64,000 bases of DNA from Cymbidium sinense (lineage: Eukaryota > Streptophyta > Magnoliopsida > Asparagales > Orchidaceae), in contig CM038217.1 in assembly GCA_021442155.1 (NCBI GenBank), forward strand, positions 147,499,143-147,563,142. The letters are read 5' to 3'. Shown here piece after piece: positions 36,201 through 47,084 of the stretch (positions are counted from its first letter, which is position 1; each line of letters opens with the position of its first letter). Under the pieces are notes generated by a model, which saw only the letters and a program-made list of their open reading frames with translations, was not told the origin of the DNA and did no database searches. Position numbers and translations under genes: made by a program.

Positions 36201-37384
36201 TTCACTCTTGCTAATGGATGGCTTCCACCTTTCCTAGAGAAAATGGCTTGACCTTTGAGAGCCATGGTGGAAACACACATCCTTCTTGTTGATTTTGGCC
36301 TATAACCAATTTCTCATGCATTAGACATATGAAATCCCATAGCCTGTGTCAAATAAAAATATCCAAAAATGAAAATAAAACTTAACAAAATTCGCATTAT
36401 ATTAAGGCTTTTACTCATACCCTTCATGATCTAGTCTCTTAGGGAGTGTGTTTAAGAATTTAGTCTCCTTTCTAAATAAACAACAACCTAACTATCTTAC
36501 AAAGCATAAGACTTGCTTACATGTATTTAAAATCATAGGAGGAGTTAGTTGGCAGCCACCACCAGGTGATTGTGTCCCAATAGTTGGATGATTTATCCTC
36601 TCTTATGGAGGTAAACCATGTACCCATTTTTTTCCTTAGATTTAGGTCATGCCTTGGCCCTCGCCAAGGCTCCCTAGATTTAGGATCTAAGGTTATTGTT
36701 TTCCTTTATGAGCTACAAGCACAAATCCTCACCCCTTAGGAATTTCCATGATCTATTGTTATGGAATTGTAATCCCTAGATTTCTAATAAAAATTTAACT
36801 CAAACATATAATTCCTCTCATATTTCAAAAATATAAAGCCCAACCATAGGATAGTTTGGGATGCTCGCTAGGTTTCCTTGCATTGTGAGCATCCACTACT
36901 TATCTCACTTTGGTTTCGATAATAACTCCCTCTTTTTGATCAATCCCATTTGATTTTTCAAAAATAACTAATTTATTGATAGTCCTATCTTTGAAATCTT
37001 TGGAGACAATGATCATTTACCTTAACTGAGAGTATTCTTAAGGAATCTCATTCCTTAGGATGTAATTAACTATGAGATCTTGCCTCCATAGGGAACTTAA
37101 TCAATCTGATTTAAAATAAACCCTACTTTACTTTTCCATGTAAAGTAGGGGAAAGATCTCTAGTACATTCAAAGACCTATTGTCCTTAGGAGTCCTTATT
37201 AGGTGATTAAGTCCATTGTAGGATGGTGAATTCTATTCTCAAGATAGTACATCATTCCTCAATGTCACACTCGATCACCCTAATAAGTATATCTACAAAT
37301 CTACGTGGTGTCCTAACAATATACAATATTTTTATCTTTTAAATCCCCCAAGAGTTTGAGAGATAGAAATAATAAACACCACAA
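30217..37384 (+). mobile_element. LTR interrupted by R (first ~0.4-0.5 kb missing)
   Basis: It begins abruptly at 30,217 with TGGACATAGCTCAAATC, matching an internal LTR position (52,254 in S, 497 bp from its start). It ends with AACACCACA at 37,384. The missing start should lie beyond the far end of R, left of the window. At 37,385 it joins mid-gag sequence of E2 directly, with no PBS or leader, so it is best read as an LTR of another element (solo, or a 3' LTR) inserted in E2 gag, rather than the E2 5' LTR. Its W-box region resembles S more than it resembles the E2 3' LTR. It forms a head-to-head inverted pair with the R LTR. Non-conserved frames within it (31,969-32,172; 32,364-32,591) are ignored. 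Confidence 0.8.
30860..31690. promoter_or_regulatory. W-box core array in the 30,217-37,384 LTR
   Basis: Repeated TTGACC/GGTCAA hexamers occur, densest at 31,440-31,500 and 31,585-31,670 (GGTCAAATTGGTCAACTTGA, TTTGACCTAATTTGACC). It sits in the same relative position as in the other LTRs. Confidence 0.55.
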
Positions 37385-37945
37385 AGCTAGGGACAGTTGT
37401 GTTAGTAGATAAAAGGAACCAGCAAGGTAGAGTCCAGTATGAGAGACCCCGAGCTCAGAAGCCTCAATTTTCCACCCCTCTGCCACCACCTCAGCCATCA
37501 TACCAGCCGCCACAATGGCCATTCCCACCACCTCAGTAGTCTACCCAGGAGCGATACTCTTACTCACTGGCAGGTAGTTATTACCCACCTACTCTTACTG
37601 ATAGATTGAATAAGCCATATTCATTTACAAGGGAGGCAATTAGGAAAATATTTAAGAATCTCTTAAAGAAATCCAACTTTCAGTTACTAGAGCCTAAGAA
37701 GACAGATGAAGTGGGCAAGAGTAAATCCTAACTATTGCCCCGACCATCACATGCTTAGCCATGTCTTAGAGGATTGTATCACTTTTAAGGATTGACTTGA
37801 GCATAGCTATAAGTCAGGGGTTGTAGCTATCCCTAAGGAATACTTATTAAAATAATCATTTAGTTCTATTAGGTTAATTCTTGGGGATACTTGTGATCCT
37901 CTTAAGATAAAAGAAGGTTGGGATATTACCTTATCCTGAATATCT
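37385..37945 (+). pseudogene. Gag C-terminal part of E2
   Basis: It starts in mid-gag, aligning with R near 16,200. Readable blocks: a Pro-rich stretch (PPLPPPQPSYQPPQWPFPPP, near 37,475-37,530), YYPPTLTDRLNKPYSFTREA, IRKIFKNLLKKS, then after a frame break the knuckle CPDHHMLSHVLEDC at 37,736-37,777, then EHSYKSGVVAIPKEYLL. The knuckle is C-x2-H-x4-H-x4-C with the final Cys kept, whereas R has Tyr there. Downstream, GDTCDPLKIKEGWDI matches R. The gag N-terminus, leader and PBS are absent at this junction. Confidence 0.8.
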
Positions 37946-38870
37946 AAAAAAGTTGTTTCTAAGTTCAAGAAACTCTTTTCATAGGTGCCTGAGGTAGCTC
38001 AAATGTCCAATATCAAGGAAGTTTGCAAGTTGCCAAAGATAACTTGAAGAAGGAGACAGCCTAGTAGTAGCAACACTAGCTCACCATACTTGCGGATAGT
38101 CATGCAACCAAATCCTAGTCAAGCAATCAAGCTGTAGCTACTTCTTCTTCTTCTCTACCAGGAGGAGTGTTATATCAGTGGAAAAGGTATTAAACCCCTT
38201 AATCCTCTTACTTTACTTGATAATATATACCTTCACCCAAAAAGAAATCAATGAAGAAAGCATATTTTACTTACATCTTGTCCATTTATGATACTCTTGA
38301 TTTTATTCCTGTGGAAAGCTCTATAAGTCTAAAAAATAATAATAGATATAATAATTTTGATCCTCTCTCTTCCTTTTCTGAATCGATCAGGTTCACCTCT
38401 TGAGATTGACTTGGAGTCACAGACTCCGGGGATCCCATAGGAGAAGCTATAGGTATACCTGATGAGAAATGTAGGACTTTCCATAAGTTCATCATTCCAT
38501 GAAGTCACTGAAGTCAACCTGCACAGTGGAAAAGTTGTACCTCCTAGGGTAGCACCTCAAGATAAAGGTAAATAAGTCATTGGTTCTAGTGAGCAGATAA
38601 CCAATCCACATGATGATTGGAAGACTGAAGCCAAGTTTCACATCATAGACTAGGATGCATCTTTCAATGCTTTGCTTGGGAGGCCATGAATACATGAAAA
38701 CAACACAGTTCCATCCTCTCTACATTAGTGCATAAAGTTCATGAGAGGTGGGATTGAGTACTGCATCAAAGGAGATCTCAAACTATTCATAGTTCATGAG
38801 GTCGGGATATATGAGGATGCAGCCTATTTCCTTCCCCAAAATTAGCAAGTTCATTCTCATGAGCTTAGTC
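37946..38870 (+). pseudogene. Gag-protease linker and truncated protease of E2
   Basis: The linker is Ser-rich with several stops (IKPLNPLTLLDNIYLHPK near 38,190), then EVNLHSGKVVPPRVAPQDKG near 38,505-38,570. Shortly after, near 38,600, it jumps to WKTEAKFHIID (38,618-38,650), then ASFNALLGRP and a His/Asn block, the protease C-terminal signature. In R about 500 bp lie between these blocks and include the D-x-D active-site segment and the VLSHLRK helix. E2 has lost them in one deletion, so no catalytic Asp is visible. Confidence 0.7.
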
Positions 38871-39735
38871 AAGATCCCCATGAGGGACAAAAAGAAAGAA
38901 AAGAAAAAGAAAAAGAAATAAAAAAAGAAAAGAAAAATGAAAAATAAAATAAAAGGAAGTGAGAAATGGACTCATGGGAAGACATAGAGCTTGACATTAG
39001 ATTCCACCCAGAGTTCATTACTCCATTCGAACATATGGTTAGGATGACCTGACCTCCACAAAGCAAAGGAAGAGGATATTTCAGAGGCAGCCCCTGAGGT
39101 GGAAAGCCTCCCTATTGACCACCTAATAGGAGGTATGTCCCAGCCACTAGGAGTACACTTGCTATCCACATAGACTTAGAATCTAGTTTAGAGAATGATT
39201 CTTATTTGATTAGCACACAAGACAGCTCTTCTCAATAGCAGATCCCTTTTGAGGTGACACTTGAGTAGAATAGTGATGAAGATCGGGCTCTGAAGCAAAG
39301 CATAAATATATCCAATTCTGTATATGAAACATTTAGGCATCAGTTGGGAACCTTATCTCTAACCCCACTGTGCTCATAAAAAGTTGAGGGTTTGGTAGTT
39401 AAGGAAGCCCCTAAGTCATCCATAAATGTGAAGACTCAGAAGTTCTTTATGGGAGCATCATATTCAAGTCAAGAAGTTGATGTAGAACTTGAGGATGATT
39501 CATATAAAGATTTAATAGAATTACCTTTTGATTGGTACTCACTGTGTGTTCTAAACTTAGTAAAGAAAAGGTTAATCCCATATACTTGGTCAAAACATAT
39601 GTCAGACTATTTTGAAAGAATATGGAGGAATGAATGCAAAAGCTCTCAATCAAGACCAGCACAATGATTCAATATAGTGGGTCAAGTCAATGATGACGAT
39701 CACTGCTTAGTCATCACCAATCATTTGAATTGATA
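38871..39735 (+). pseudogene. Protease-RT spacer of E2 with Lys/Glu tract
   Basis: This matches 14,210-13,471 of R. The tract at 38,885-38,955 reads as Lys/Glu-rich (KERKEKEKEIKKEKKNEK). Downstream blocks are ELDIRFHPEFITPFEHMVRM, a Pro-rich piece, and the frame 39,392-39,667 (VVKEAPKSSINVKTQKFF, then VDVELEDDSYKDLIELPFDW). This part is better preserved than in R, but stops remain at its start and end. No enzymatic motif is seen. Confidence 0.65.
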
Positions 39736-40739
39736 TGTTCTTTTCAAATCATGCTAACTCATATGAGGAGGTGTGTTTAGAAATTGCATATACTCTAGAT
39801 GATTTTGAAGTCAAAGATGAACTGCTAGAGTTCAAAGATGAGATCAGATCAACCATCGACGAGCTCAAAGAAATCAACTTAGGAACTGAAGACAATCCAT
39901 GTCTGACATACATCAGTTCTTTGTTGAATGATATTGTTAATGACTTAATTATGCTATTGATTGAGTTTAAGGACTACTTTGCATGGAATTATGAAGAGAT
40001 GCCTGATTTATCATATGATGTAGTAGTCCACAAACTAATAATAGAGCCTAGTGCTAACCCTATCAAGCAAGCTCCTAGATGCATGCGATAAGACATTTAA
40101 TAGCAAGTCATTTTTGAAATCAAGAAACTAATTGATGTTGGCTTCATCAAAGAAGAAAAATTTCCTACCTGGCTAGCCAGTCATCCCAGTTAAAAAGAAG
40201 AATGGCCAAATTCACATATGCATCAATTTTAGGGATCTGAATAAGGCATGTCCCAAAAAAATGAATTTTCACTACCAATACCAGAACTAATGGTGGACAT
40301 TGCCTCATCTCATGTAGTCTTTTCTTTCATGGATGGCTCATCTGGATATAACTAAATAAAGATGGCCCCTGAGGATGAAAGAAACACTACATTTTGAACC
40401 CTGATTGGAATCTTTTGCTATAGGAACATGCCTTTCAGCCTTAAAAATGCTGGTGCTACATACCAGCGGGCCATGCCTTGAATCTTCAATGAACTCATTC
40501 ATCACCAAGTTAAATGTTACATCGATGATCTCATAGTCAAAAGTAAAGAAAAAGAACACCATCTCTTTGACTTGAGAGTAGTTTTCAAACGGTTAAGATA
40601 ATTTAACCTAAAAATGAATCCCTTGAAGTATGCATTTGGAATAGCTTCAGGAAAATTCTTTGGGTTTATTATTCGACACCTCATAATTAAAATTGATCCA
40701 GAGAAGATTAAGGTGATATTATAAATGCCACTCCCTAGA
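39736..40739 (+). pseudogene. Reverse transcriptase of E2
   Basis: Motifs in order: FKDYFAWNYEEMPD (39,968-40,009), SANPIKQAPRCMR, LIDVGFIKEEKFPTWL (frame breaks near 40,090 and 40,190), CINFRDLNKACPKK, FMDGSSGYN followed by a stop, IKMAPEDERNTTF, NMPFSLKNAGATYQRAMP, and YIDD at 40,518-40,529. The thumb/connection follows with FNLKMNPLKYAFGIASGKFF. The active site is YIDD here and YVDD in R, both common in this superfamily. At least five stops or shifts are scattered through it. Confidence 0.9.
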
Positions 40740-41340
40740 AGTCTAACTCAACTCAGATCATTTCAAGGGTGGTTGGCATATCTAAGATGCTTTATATCCA
40801 ATATATCAGAAAGATGCCAGTAATTCTCATCACTTGTCAATAAGGATGCCAAGTTCAGGTGAGATGATAAGTGCTAGTATGCCTTTGAAGATATCAAGCA
40901 CTACCTGATGACACCGCTAGTTCTAGTAACCCCTATCCTGGGCAAGCCATTGATCCTCTATACTGCTACATTAGATGACTCCATTGGGACTTTATTGGCC
41001 CAAGCCAATGATGAAGGGAAGGAGAAGGCACTCTACTATCTCAGCCATCATATAACCCTGTTGAGGCAAACTATCCACCTATTAAGAAATATTGCCTAGC
41101 TTTAATCTTTGCATCTAAAAAACTACATCATTGCATACTTTCTCATAAAGTGAACTTGATCTCTAGGATCAATCCACTTTAATATCTCATGACACGGTTG
41201 ATGCTATCCGGACAGTTGGCACATTGATCCATGATTTTGGCATAGTTTGACATCACTTTTATACTCCCTCTGTGCGGTAAAAGGATAAACACTAGCAGAT
41301 TTTTAAGCAGCACACCCACTTTCTACTGACTCTCTGCTTA
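40740..41340 (+). pseudogene. RT connection and first RNase H of E2
   Basis: It reads RSLTQLRSFQGWLAYLRCF (40,740-40,795), then the frame 40,908-41,099 with TPILGKPLILYTATLDDSIG (first RNase H motif) and EKALYYLSHHI. After a stop at 41,100 it continues LIFASKKLHH-like and FDITFI near 41,250. Compared with R the region has several small indels. Function and context are as for the R copy. Confidence 0.8.
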
Positions 41341-41815
41341 GTGATGACCTCCCTGATGAACAAATCATGAACTTAGGGGACACTAGTATTCACCACTATG
41401 AGATGTACTTTGATAGTGTGACTTCTTCTCAAAGAGCAAAAGAACTAGAATCTACTATCCCAGGAAAGGTAGGGATAGGAATAGTTCTCCTAACTCTGGA
41501 CCATGATGTGATAAGATTCTCATATCATCTGTCCAATCCATACACCAATAATGAAGCTAAATATGAGGCTCTGATTGCCAATCTAGAGTTAGTTGTTACT
41601 CTAAGCATCCAGAATATCAACATCTTTGAGGATTCTCAGTTAGTCATCAACCAAATTTCTAGGTCCTACAATGTTCTAAATCCTAAGCTCTATCATTATA
41701 ATAAGTACACTATGGAGTTGTTAGCCTAAATCCTAGAGGTTACCATTTACAAGATTCCTCGAGGATAAAATGCTATAGTAGATGCTTTAGCCAAGCTTGC
41801 TAATGAGTTGGCATG
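41341..41815 (+). pseudogene. Second, archaeal-type RNase H of E2 (best-preserved domain)
   Basis: One open frame of 120 codons (41,367-41,729) covers most of the domain: YEMYFDSVTSS, GKVGIGIVLLTLDHDV, RFSYHLSNPYTNNEAKYEAL, NLELVVTLSIQNINIFEDSQ, LVINQISRSYNV. After a stop it ends in NAIVDALAKLANELACLEDE near 41,770-41,825. The DGAS motif of R reads DSVT here, but the acidic residues DEDD-like (Asp in YFDS, Glu in EAKYE, Asp in FEDSQ, Asp in VDAL) are all visible. This domain marks the Tat group. A tail (41,808-42,014) leads into integrase. Confidence 0.85.
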
Positions 41816-43193
41816 TTTGGAAGATGAGTCCATACCAATAAGAGTCCAAAATAGACAAGTCTTATCCCTTATTGACACTGAACTCATTGAGAGGCTCTCT
41901 CTTGAAGTGGTGGTTGTCATTGCCAAAAAGGATGATGAGTCAGATTGGAGGCAACCATTCATGGATTATCTAAATATAGGCAAATTACCTCAAGAGAAGT
42001 CACAAGCCCATTAGATAAAGCAGAGAGTACTTTCCTATGCTCTCGTGGATGGCACCTTGTATTGGCGATCCTTCAATCTTATGTGGTTACGTTGTTTAGA
42101 CAAACACGAAGCCCATAAGATCATGATCGAGGTACACTCGAGTTTATGTGGAGTGTACCAATCTGGTATGAAGATGAAAGCCAAGATCAAGAGACTAGGA
42201 TACTACTAGCTATCGATGATCACAGACCACATGAACATAGCTAGGTGATGCCTCCAATGTCAGGTGCACTTGTGGCTTTACACTAGCCACCCAACATTCT
42301 ACATCTACATTGGCCTCATGGCCATTTGAGTGTTGGGAGTACTAGCATAGTGGGTCCAATTGATCCTTCCTCTTCCAAGGGTCATCAGTTTATCCTAGCT
42401 GCCACCGATTACTTTTCTAAGTGGGTAGAGGCAATCCCACTTAGAGAGGTCACAGCTCAGCATGTGCTCCAATTTTTCAAAAACCATATCGTATATAGGT
42501 TCAGGGTGCCTCGATGAATTATATCCGATAATGGTACTACATTTAAGAGCACCAAAATCAACATATTTTCCTGGAAATAGCATAGATTGGAGATATTCTA
42601 CCATCTACTACCCGAGAGAAAATGGCTTGGTAGAAGCTTTCAACAAAACTCTCATCCAAATATTAAAGAAGACACTTGACAATAACAAGCGATAGTGGCA
42701 TGAGCAATTAGTTGAAGCCTTATGGGCTTATCGCACCACATACAAAACTCAAACTCAATCTACCACATTCTCCTTAGTGTATGGGTCCAAAGCCATTCTA
42801 CCATTAGAAGTCCAACTCCCATCACTAAGGATAGCTATGGGTAGCAAGATTATAATGGAGCAGAATGCCAAGTTACGGATAGAAGAGCTCGAAGGTTTGG
42901 CAGAGAGATGCCTACGGGCAAGCTAGAACCTCAAGTTATATAAAGACAAAATGATTAAAGCTCAGAACAAGTTGGTTCATCCTATAGCTTTTAAAGTAGG
43001 AGAGCTTGTTTTAGTTCTAAGGAGACCAATTATTGCCCGTCATAAGATAGGAGGCAAGTTTGAACCCACTTGGGAAGGCCCTTTTGCCATAGAGAAGGCT
43101 TACCAAGGAGAATCTTATCAGCTCATAAATCATAAGAGAGAGCTCCCAATTCTTCCAATCAATGGACTCTACTTAAAAAAATATTATCCATAA
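41816..43193 (+). pseudogene. Integrase of E2, all three domains
   Basis: The zinc-binding part is at ~42,100-42,270 (MIEVHSSLCGVYQSG, IKRLGYY, CLQCQVH). The core follows: SIVGPIDPSSSKGHQFILAA (42,340-42,400), where the first catalytic Asp (WGTD in R) is Ser; ISDNGTT keeps the second Asp (near 42,525); ENGLVEAFNKTL keeps the Glu (near 42,625). The C-terminal frame 42,951-43,193 carries KIGGKFEPTWEGPFAIEKAY (GPF module) and ends NGLYLKKYYP with TAA. No chromodomain follows, as expected for Tat. Several stops and shifts lie in the core. The first ~200 bases continue the RNase H tail. Confidence 0.85.
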
Positions 43194-45594
43194 ATCTTGT
43201 TTGAAAATAATTATGATTGAAAATTTTTATCTCAAATTCCATCTCTTCTATCTTGAAAAACATCTTTGTTTATGAATTTGCCATGATGTGTTTAGGATAA
43301 GTGTAAGGAACCCGAGTAGTGTCCTATCCTTTAACAACACAACATAACACAAACTATACACAACCACATAAAATAAACACATATCTTCTATCTTGGGCTA
43401 CTTAGAGTTGGGATAAAGTCCATGTGCCACCCACTTATTAGCTACTCTAGGTTGGGTTGACATGTTACCCTGCTAATGTGTCACCCAGTGGTTCCTTGTT
43501 CAGGAGGATGAAAGTCTGCATGCTTTCTTCTTGAATTGACCATTGCAAATTGATGAGCACTTTGTTAGTTTGGTAGGCCTTATTGCGCAGCCGGTAAACT
43601 ACCTCATATTGACTTTGTTTAAGAAGATGTAAGTCTACACGCTTTCTTTTTGAACTAGCCATCATGCACTAACTGGGTTGAGTATATTTGAGGCTTAGGG
43701 TAAGTCCCCAGTGGCTTCCTTCCTCTTGACTACTTTAAGTTTGGGTCCAGCCCTCCCGTGGGGCTCCCCACTTAGTAGTCACCCTAAGACGGATATAATC
43801 TATCCTGCTAACGACCGACTATCTTGATGATCATTTGTTTGTGAAAATGTAAGTCTATAATCCTTCTTCTTAGATTATTTATCACACACCAATGGGCACC
43901 TTAGGTTGTTTGGTTCTCGCAATGCTGACAGTGACCCACCCGGTGGATACGCCGCTCATGATAGATGCAAGTCTGCTACACCTTCTATTTGAGTTGGCCA
44001 CCGTACACCTATAGGCTTTCTTTTACAGAGTCCAGGATAAGCCCCCTAATGGAACCTCCCCTATAGGCACTTTATTTGAATCACATTCTTTCTGACCCCA
44101 TTTAGACACTACCCAGGTTACTCTTGGATTGGACAATCCCCCTTTCCTACTAGCCACCCTTGTGGTTGGAGAATCCATCTTGCGAATATGCAGATACTCC
44201 CATGGTCCAGTAAGTCTGAGATAGGATAAGGCTGATATAGCCCTTCTAAGTGTGGTCTCTCACACACCAATAGGGCCCACACAAACATATAAACAAAAAA
44301 TATATATTCGTTTGTGGATTAGGAGGACACCCCTAGTAGTACCTTTTCCATGAAAACATCCATCTTCAGGGCAGTGTCAGCAAAACTCCCTATAGGAATT
44401 GTTTGACTACTCTTGAGTTGAGATAAGTCTCCAGCGACACTCTCTTAGTAGTCACTCTTAGGTCAGGTTAGACTTGTTGTGCTACCAACAGGTCACCCTG
44501 ACTGTCATCCTTACTTTGGAAGATGTAAGTCTATTTCTTATTTTTTCCAGCACCATTGCACACCGACGGACAGTCCTAGGTCGGGTTCAATTTATTATGC
44601 TACCAATAGATCACCCCAGTGGTTGCTCCCTGCATTGGAAGATGTAAGTCTACATGCTTTCTTCCAAGCACTGCCATTGCACAACGAAAGGCACCCTTTA
44701 GGTTGGTTAGCTCTACCCCACGGCCGATAGACTATCCCTTTGGATTTGTAAATATGAGATAGACCAAGGTTGATATAGCCCCTTTTCAGTGGATCCATTG
44801 TACACCTATAAGGTCCATTAAATTAAAATGATATTTATGACTATTTTTATGTTTAGATAAGTCCATAGCGGCACTCTCTCAATAATCACCCTTAGGTTGG
44901 ATAGTCCTACTTTATGTCTGGTAGACTATCCCTTTGTATTTGTAAACCTGAGATAGGCCAAGGCTGATGTAGTCTCTTCTTAGTGGATCCATTGCACGAT
45001 AGGGTTCATAAATCAAATCCACCTTATCCCAGTAGATCTAAGCTCATATCACTAGCATATATGCCCTCGACCTAAAATCACAATAAAACAAATAAAATCC
45101 TCTCCCCAATGGAGCCCCAAATCATACCAAATCAAATTCTCATCCCAGTGGATGCCTTATAAGCAAATCTAACTAACTCCCATCCCTAGTGGAGACCTCC
45201 ATGAAATCAAACTCATATAACCCGAACCTACTTCCCTAGTGGAAGGTTCATGCACTCATCCCCGGAGGATTATAAATTCAAATCCACAGTGGTTCTTCTT
45301 TCCCTTAATCATGTAATCAAATTCAAACCTTTATCCCCTGCGGATAACCTGAACCTACTTCCCTAGTGGAAGGTTCATATACTTAATCCCTCAGTGGATC
45401 TCTCCTTCCTCTCTTATGCCCTTGGCATAAGTTGAGTTAGATTGCACTAATATTGTGACTTTGTCTTCATCTTGAGTTTTGGTATAGATCATCTCTGATA
45501 GCACTTGTAATCTTTTGGACATTGTTGATCATCGATTAATGCCAATATGTGCAGTGTGCCTTGTTAATTACACCACACATATTGGGGGTCCTTT
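43194..45594 (+). repeat. E2 3' untranslated region with ~118-bp degenerate repeats
   Basis: This is the same structure as 295-2788. Cores GAAGATGTAAGTCTAC..GCTTTCTTCC lie near 43,503, 43,622, 43,843, 43,955, 44,516 and 44,634 (spacings 119, 112 and 118 where adjacent), alternating with GGTTGGTT and CCCAGTGG blocks. The last 600 bp carry CCCTAGTGGAAGGTTCA-type repeats (45,230-45,400). It ends in ATTGGGGGTCCTTT before the LTR. No ORF of note is present. Confidence 0.8.
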
Positions 45595-47084
45595 TGTTAA
45601 TCTCACTTTTAGAGTGAGTTCTCATCACCCCATCATGGATCTAGGACTCTTATAGACACTAAGAGCCCTTCAGTCTTAAGATACTTCTAGTGATTAGGTA
45701 AACACTTAACCTAAGCCTAGAGACTTAGAGGTCTAGTCATAGGAGTGGATTATGCCTTAGGGACTTAGGGAGACTTGCTTACCCTATAGCCTAAACTCAA
45801 TCCATGCTTTCCTTCTTAAATCAAACTCCAAATTCAAATTAAAAATTCAAAATCAAATTTTCAATTTCCAAATCAAATGATTGAAACCTATAATGAAATC
45901 CAAAATCAAAATCCTTCTTAAGCCTTATGATTTTATCTTATGGACTTAGCCTTAACAAAATTCAAATCAATCCAAATTCAATTGATTTTCTCCAAGATCA
46001 ATTCAATCCCTCAATCATTTATCAAATCCAAGTCCAAACTCAATTCTAGATGATTGAAACCAAAAATTAAATTTAAACTCCAAAATCCTCCTTAAGCCTT
46101 ATGATTGAATTCCATGGACTTAGCCATATCTCCACCCAACTTAATCCAAACTTGATCGATCTCCTCATGAATCATTTATATCTTTATTTATATTTATAAA
46201 TATACATGAAATATAAACTCAAATGACCAAAACAAAATCAAACTAAATCCAAGTCCAACCAAGCTAACCCATATGAACCTACTTCCATGAGCTTAGCCAA
46301 TTCTCAACCCAAATAAATTCAAAATTAATTGATTTTTTATAGATCAATTATATACTCATTTATATTCACAAATATAAATGAAATCCACATTCCAATGATC
46401 AAAACCAAATCAAACTAAATCAATTTCTTTCTAAGCCCTTTTTGACCTATCTCAATGAGCTTAGTCAAATTTGTTTCCAAATCACTCAAAACTCAAGTGA
46501 TTTTCTCATAAGTCATTTATATATTCATTTATATTCACAAATATAAATGAAATATAAACTCAATTAGCCAAAACTAAATCCAAAATCAAATCAAAATCTA
46601 ATTTAAGCCCTTTAAGCCAATTCCTTAGACTTAACCAAAACCCACCTAAATCAAGCCAAAATCAATAGATTCTCTCTTGAATTAATCATTCCTTCAATCA
46701 TCTATTCAAATATTAATGAAACTTACAATCATCAAGTCAAATTGAAATCAAACCAAGATAAGCCTAACTTAACCCTTTTGACTTGAAAATTCCAAATGAA
46801 CCAAAACCCATCATAGCCCAAATTGATTGTAATTGGATTTATATTTCAATACTAGGCTCATATATAAATCCAACCAAATTTAAATCAAGCCAAAACCAAG
46901 CTAATTGACCCATTTAGGCCCACTTGACCCAAAGTGGCGTAAGGAACCCATATGAACCAAGTTCTAATCCAACCAAAATTGGATTGAACGAAGCCCATCC
47001 AAACCTCATACCATGACCAACAATCACCCTAGAGTGATCAATTTCCATGGATTGGGTCAACTTGGTCATTTGACCAAGTCAACC
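45595..47084 (+). mobile_element. First 1.49 kb of the E2 3' LTR, cut by E3
   Basis: It starts TGTTAATCTCACTTTTAGAG at 45,595, preceded by the 3' region. It has ~165-170-bp repeats (45,918-46,640) and the beginning of a TTGACC array, and stops at ..GTCAACC at 47,084, where the reverse LTR of E3 begins with TGTGGTG. The rest should lie beyond the far end of E3, right of the window. Its sequence near 46,860-47,080 resembles E3 more than the 30,217-37,384 LTR. Confidence 0.85.

Noticed and set aside
41367..41729. The clean 120-codon RNase H frame as a domesticated host gene
   Set aside because: It sits in register between broken RNase H and integrase of E2 with no own promoter or start context; one open domain is expected by chance.
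30217..47084. Reading 30,217-47,084 as one ordinary element with paired 5' and 3' LTRs
   Set aside because: The left LTR joins mid-gag without PBS or leader, and the two LTRs belong to different sequence types.
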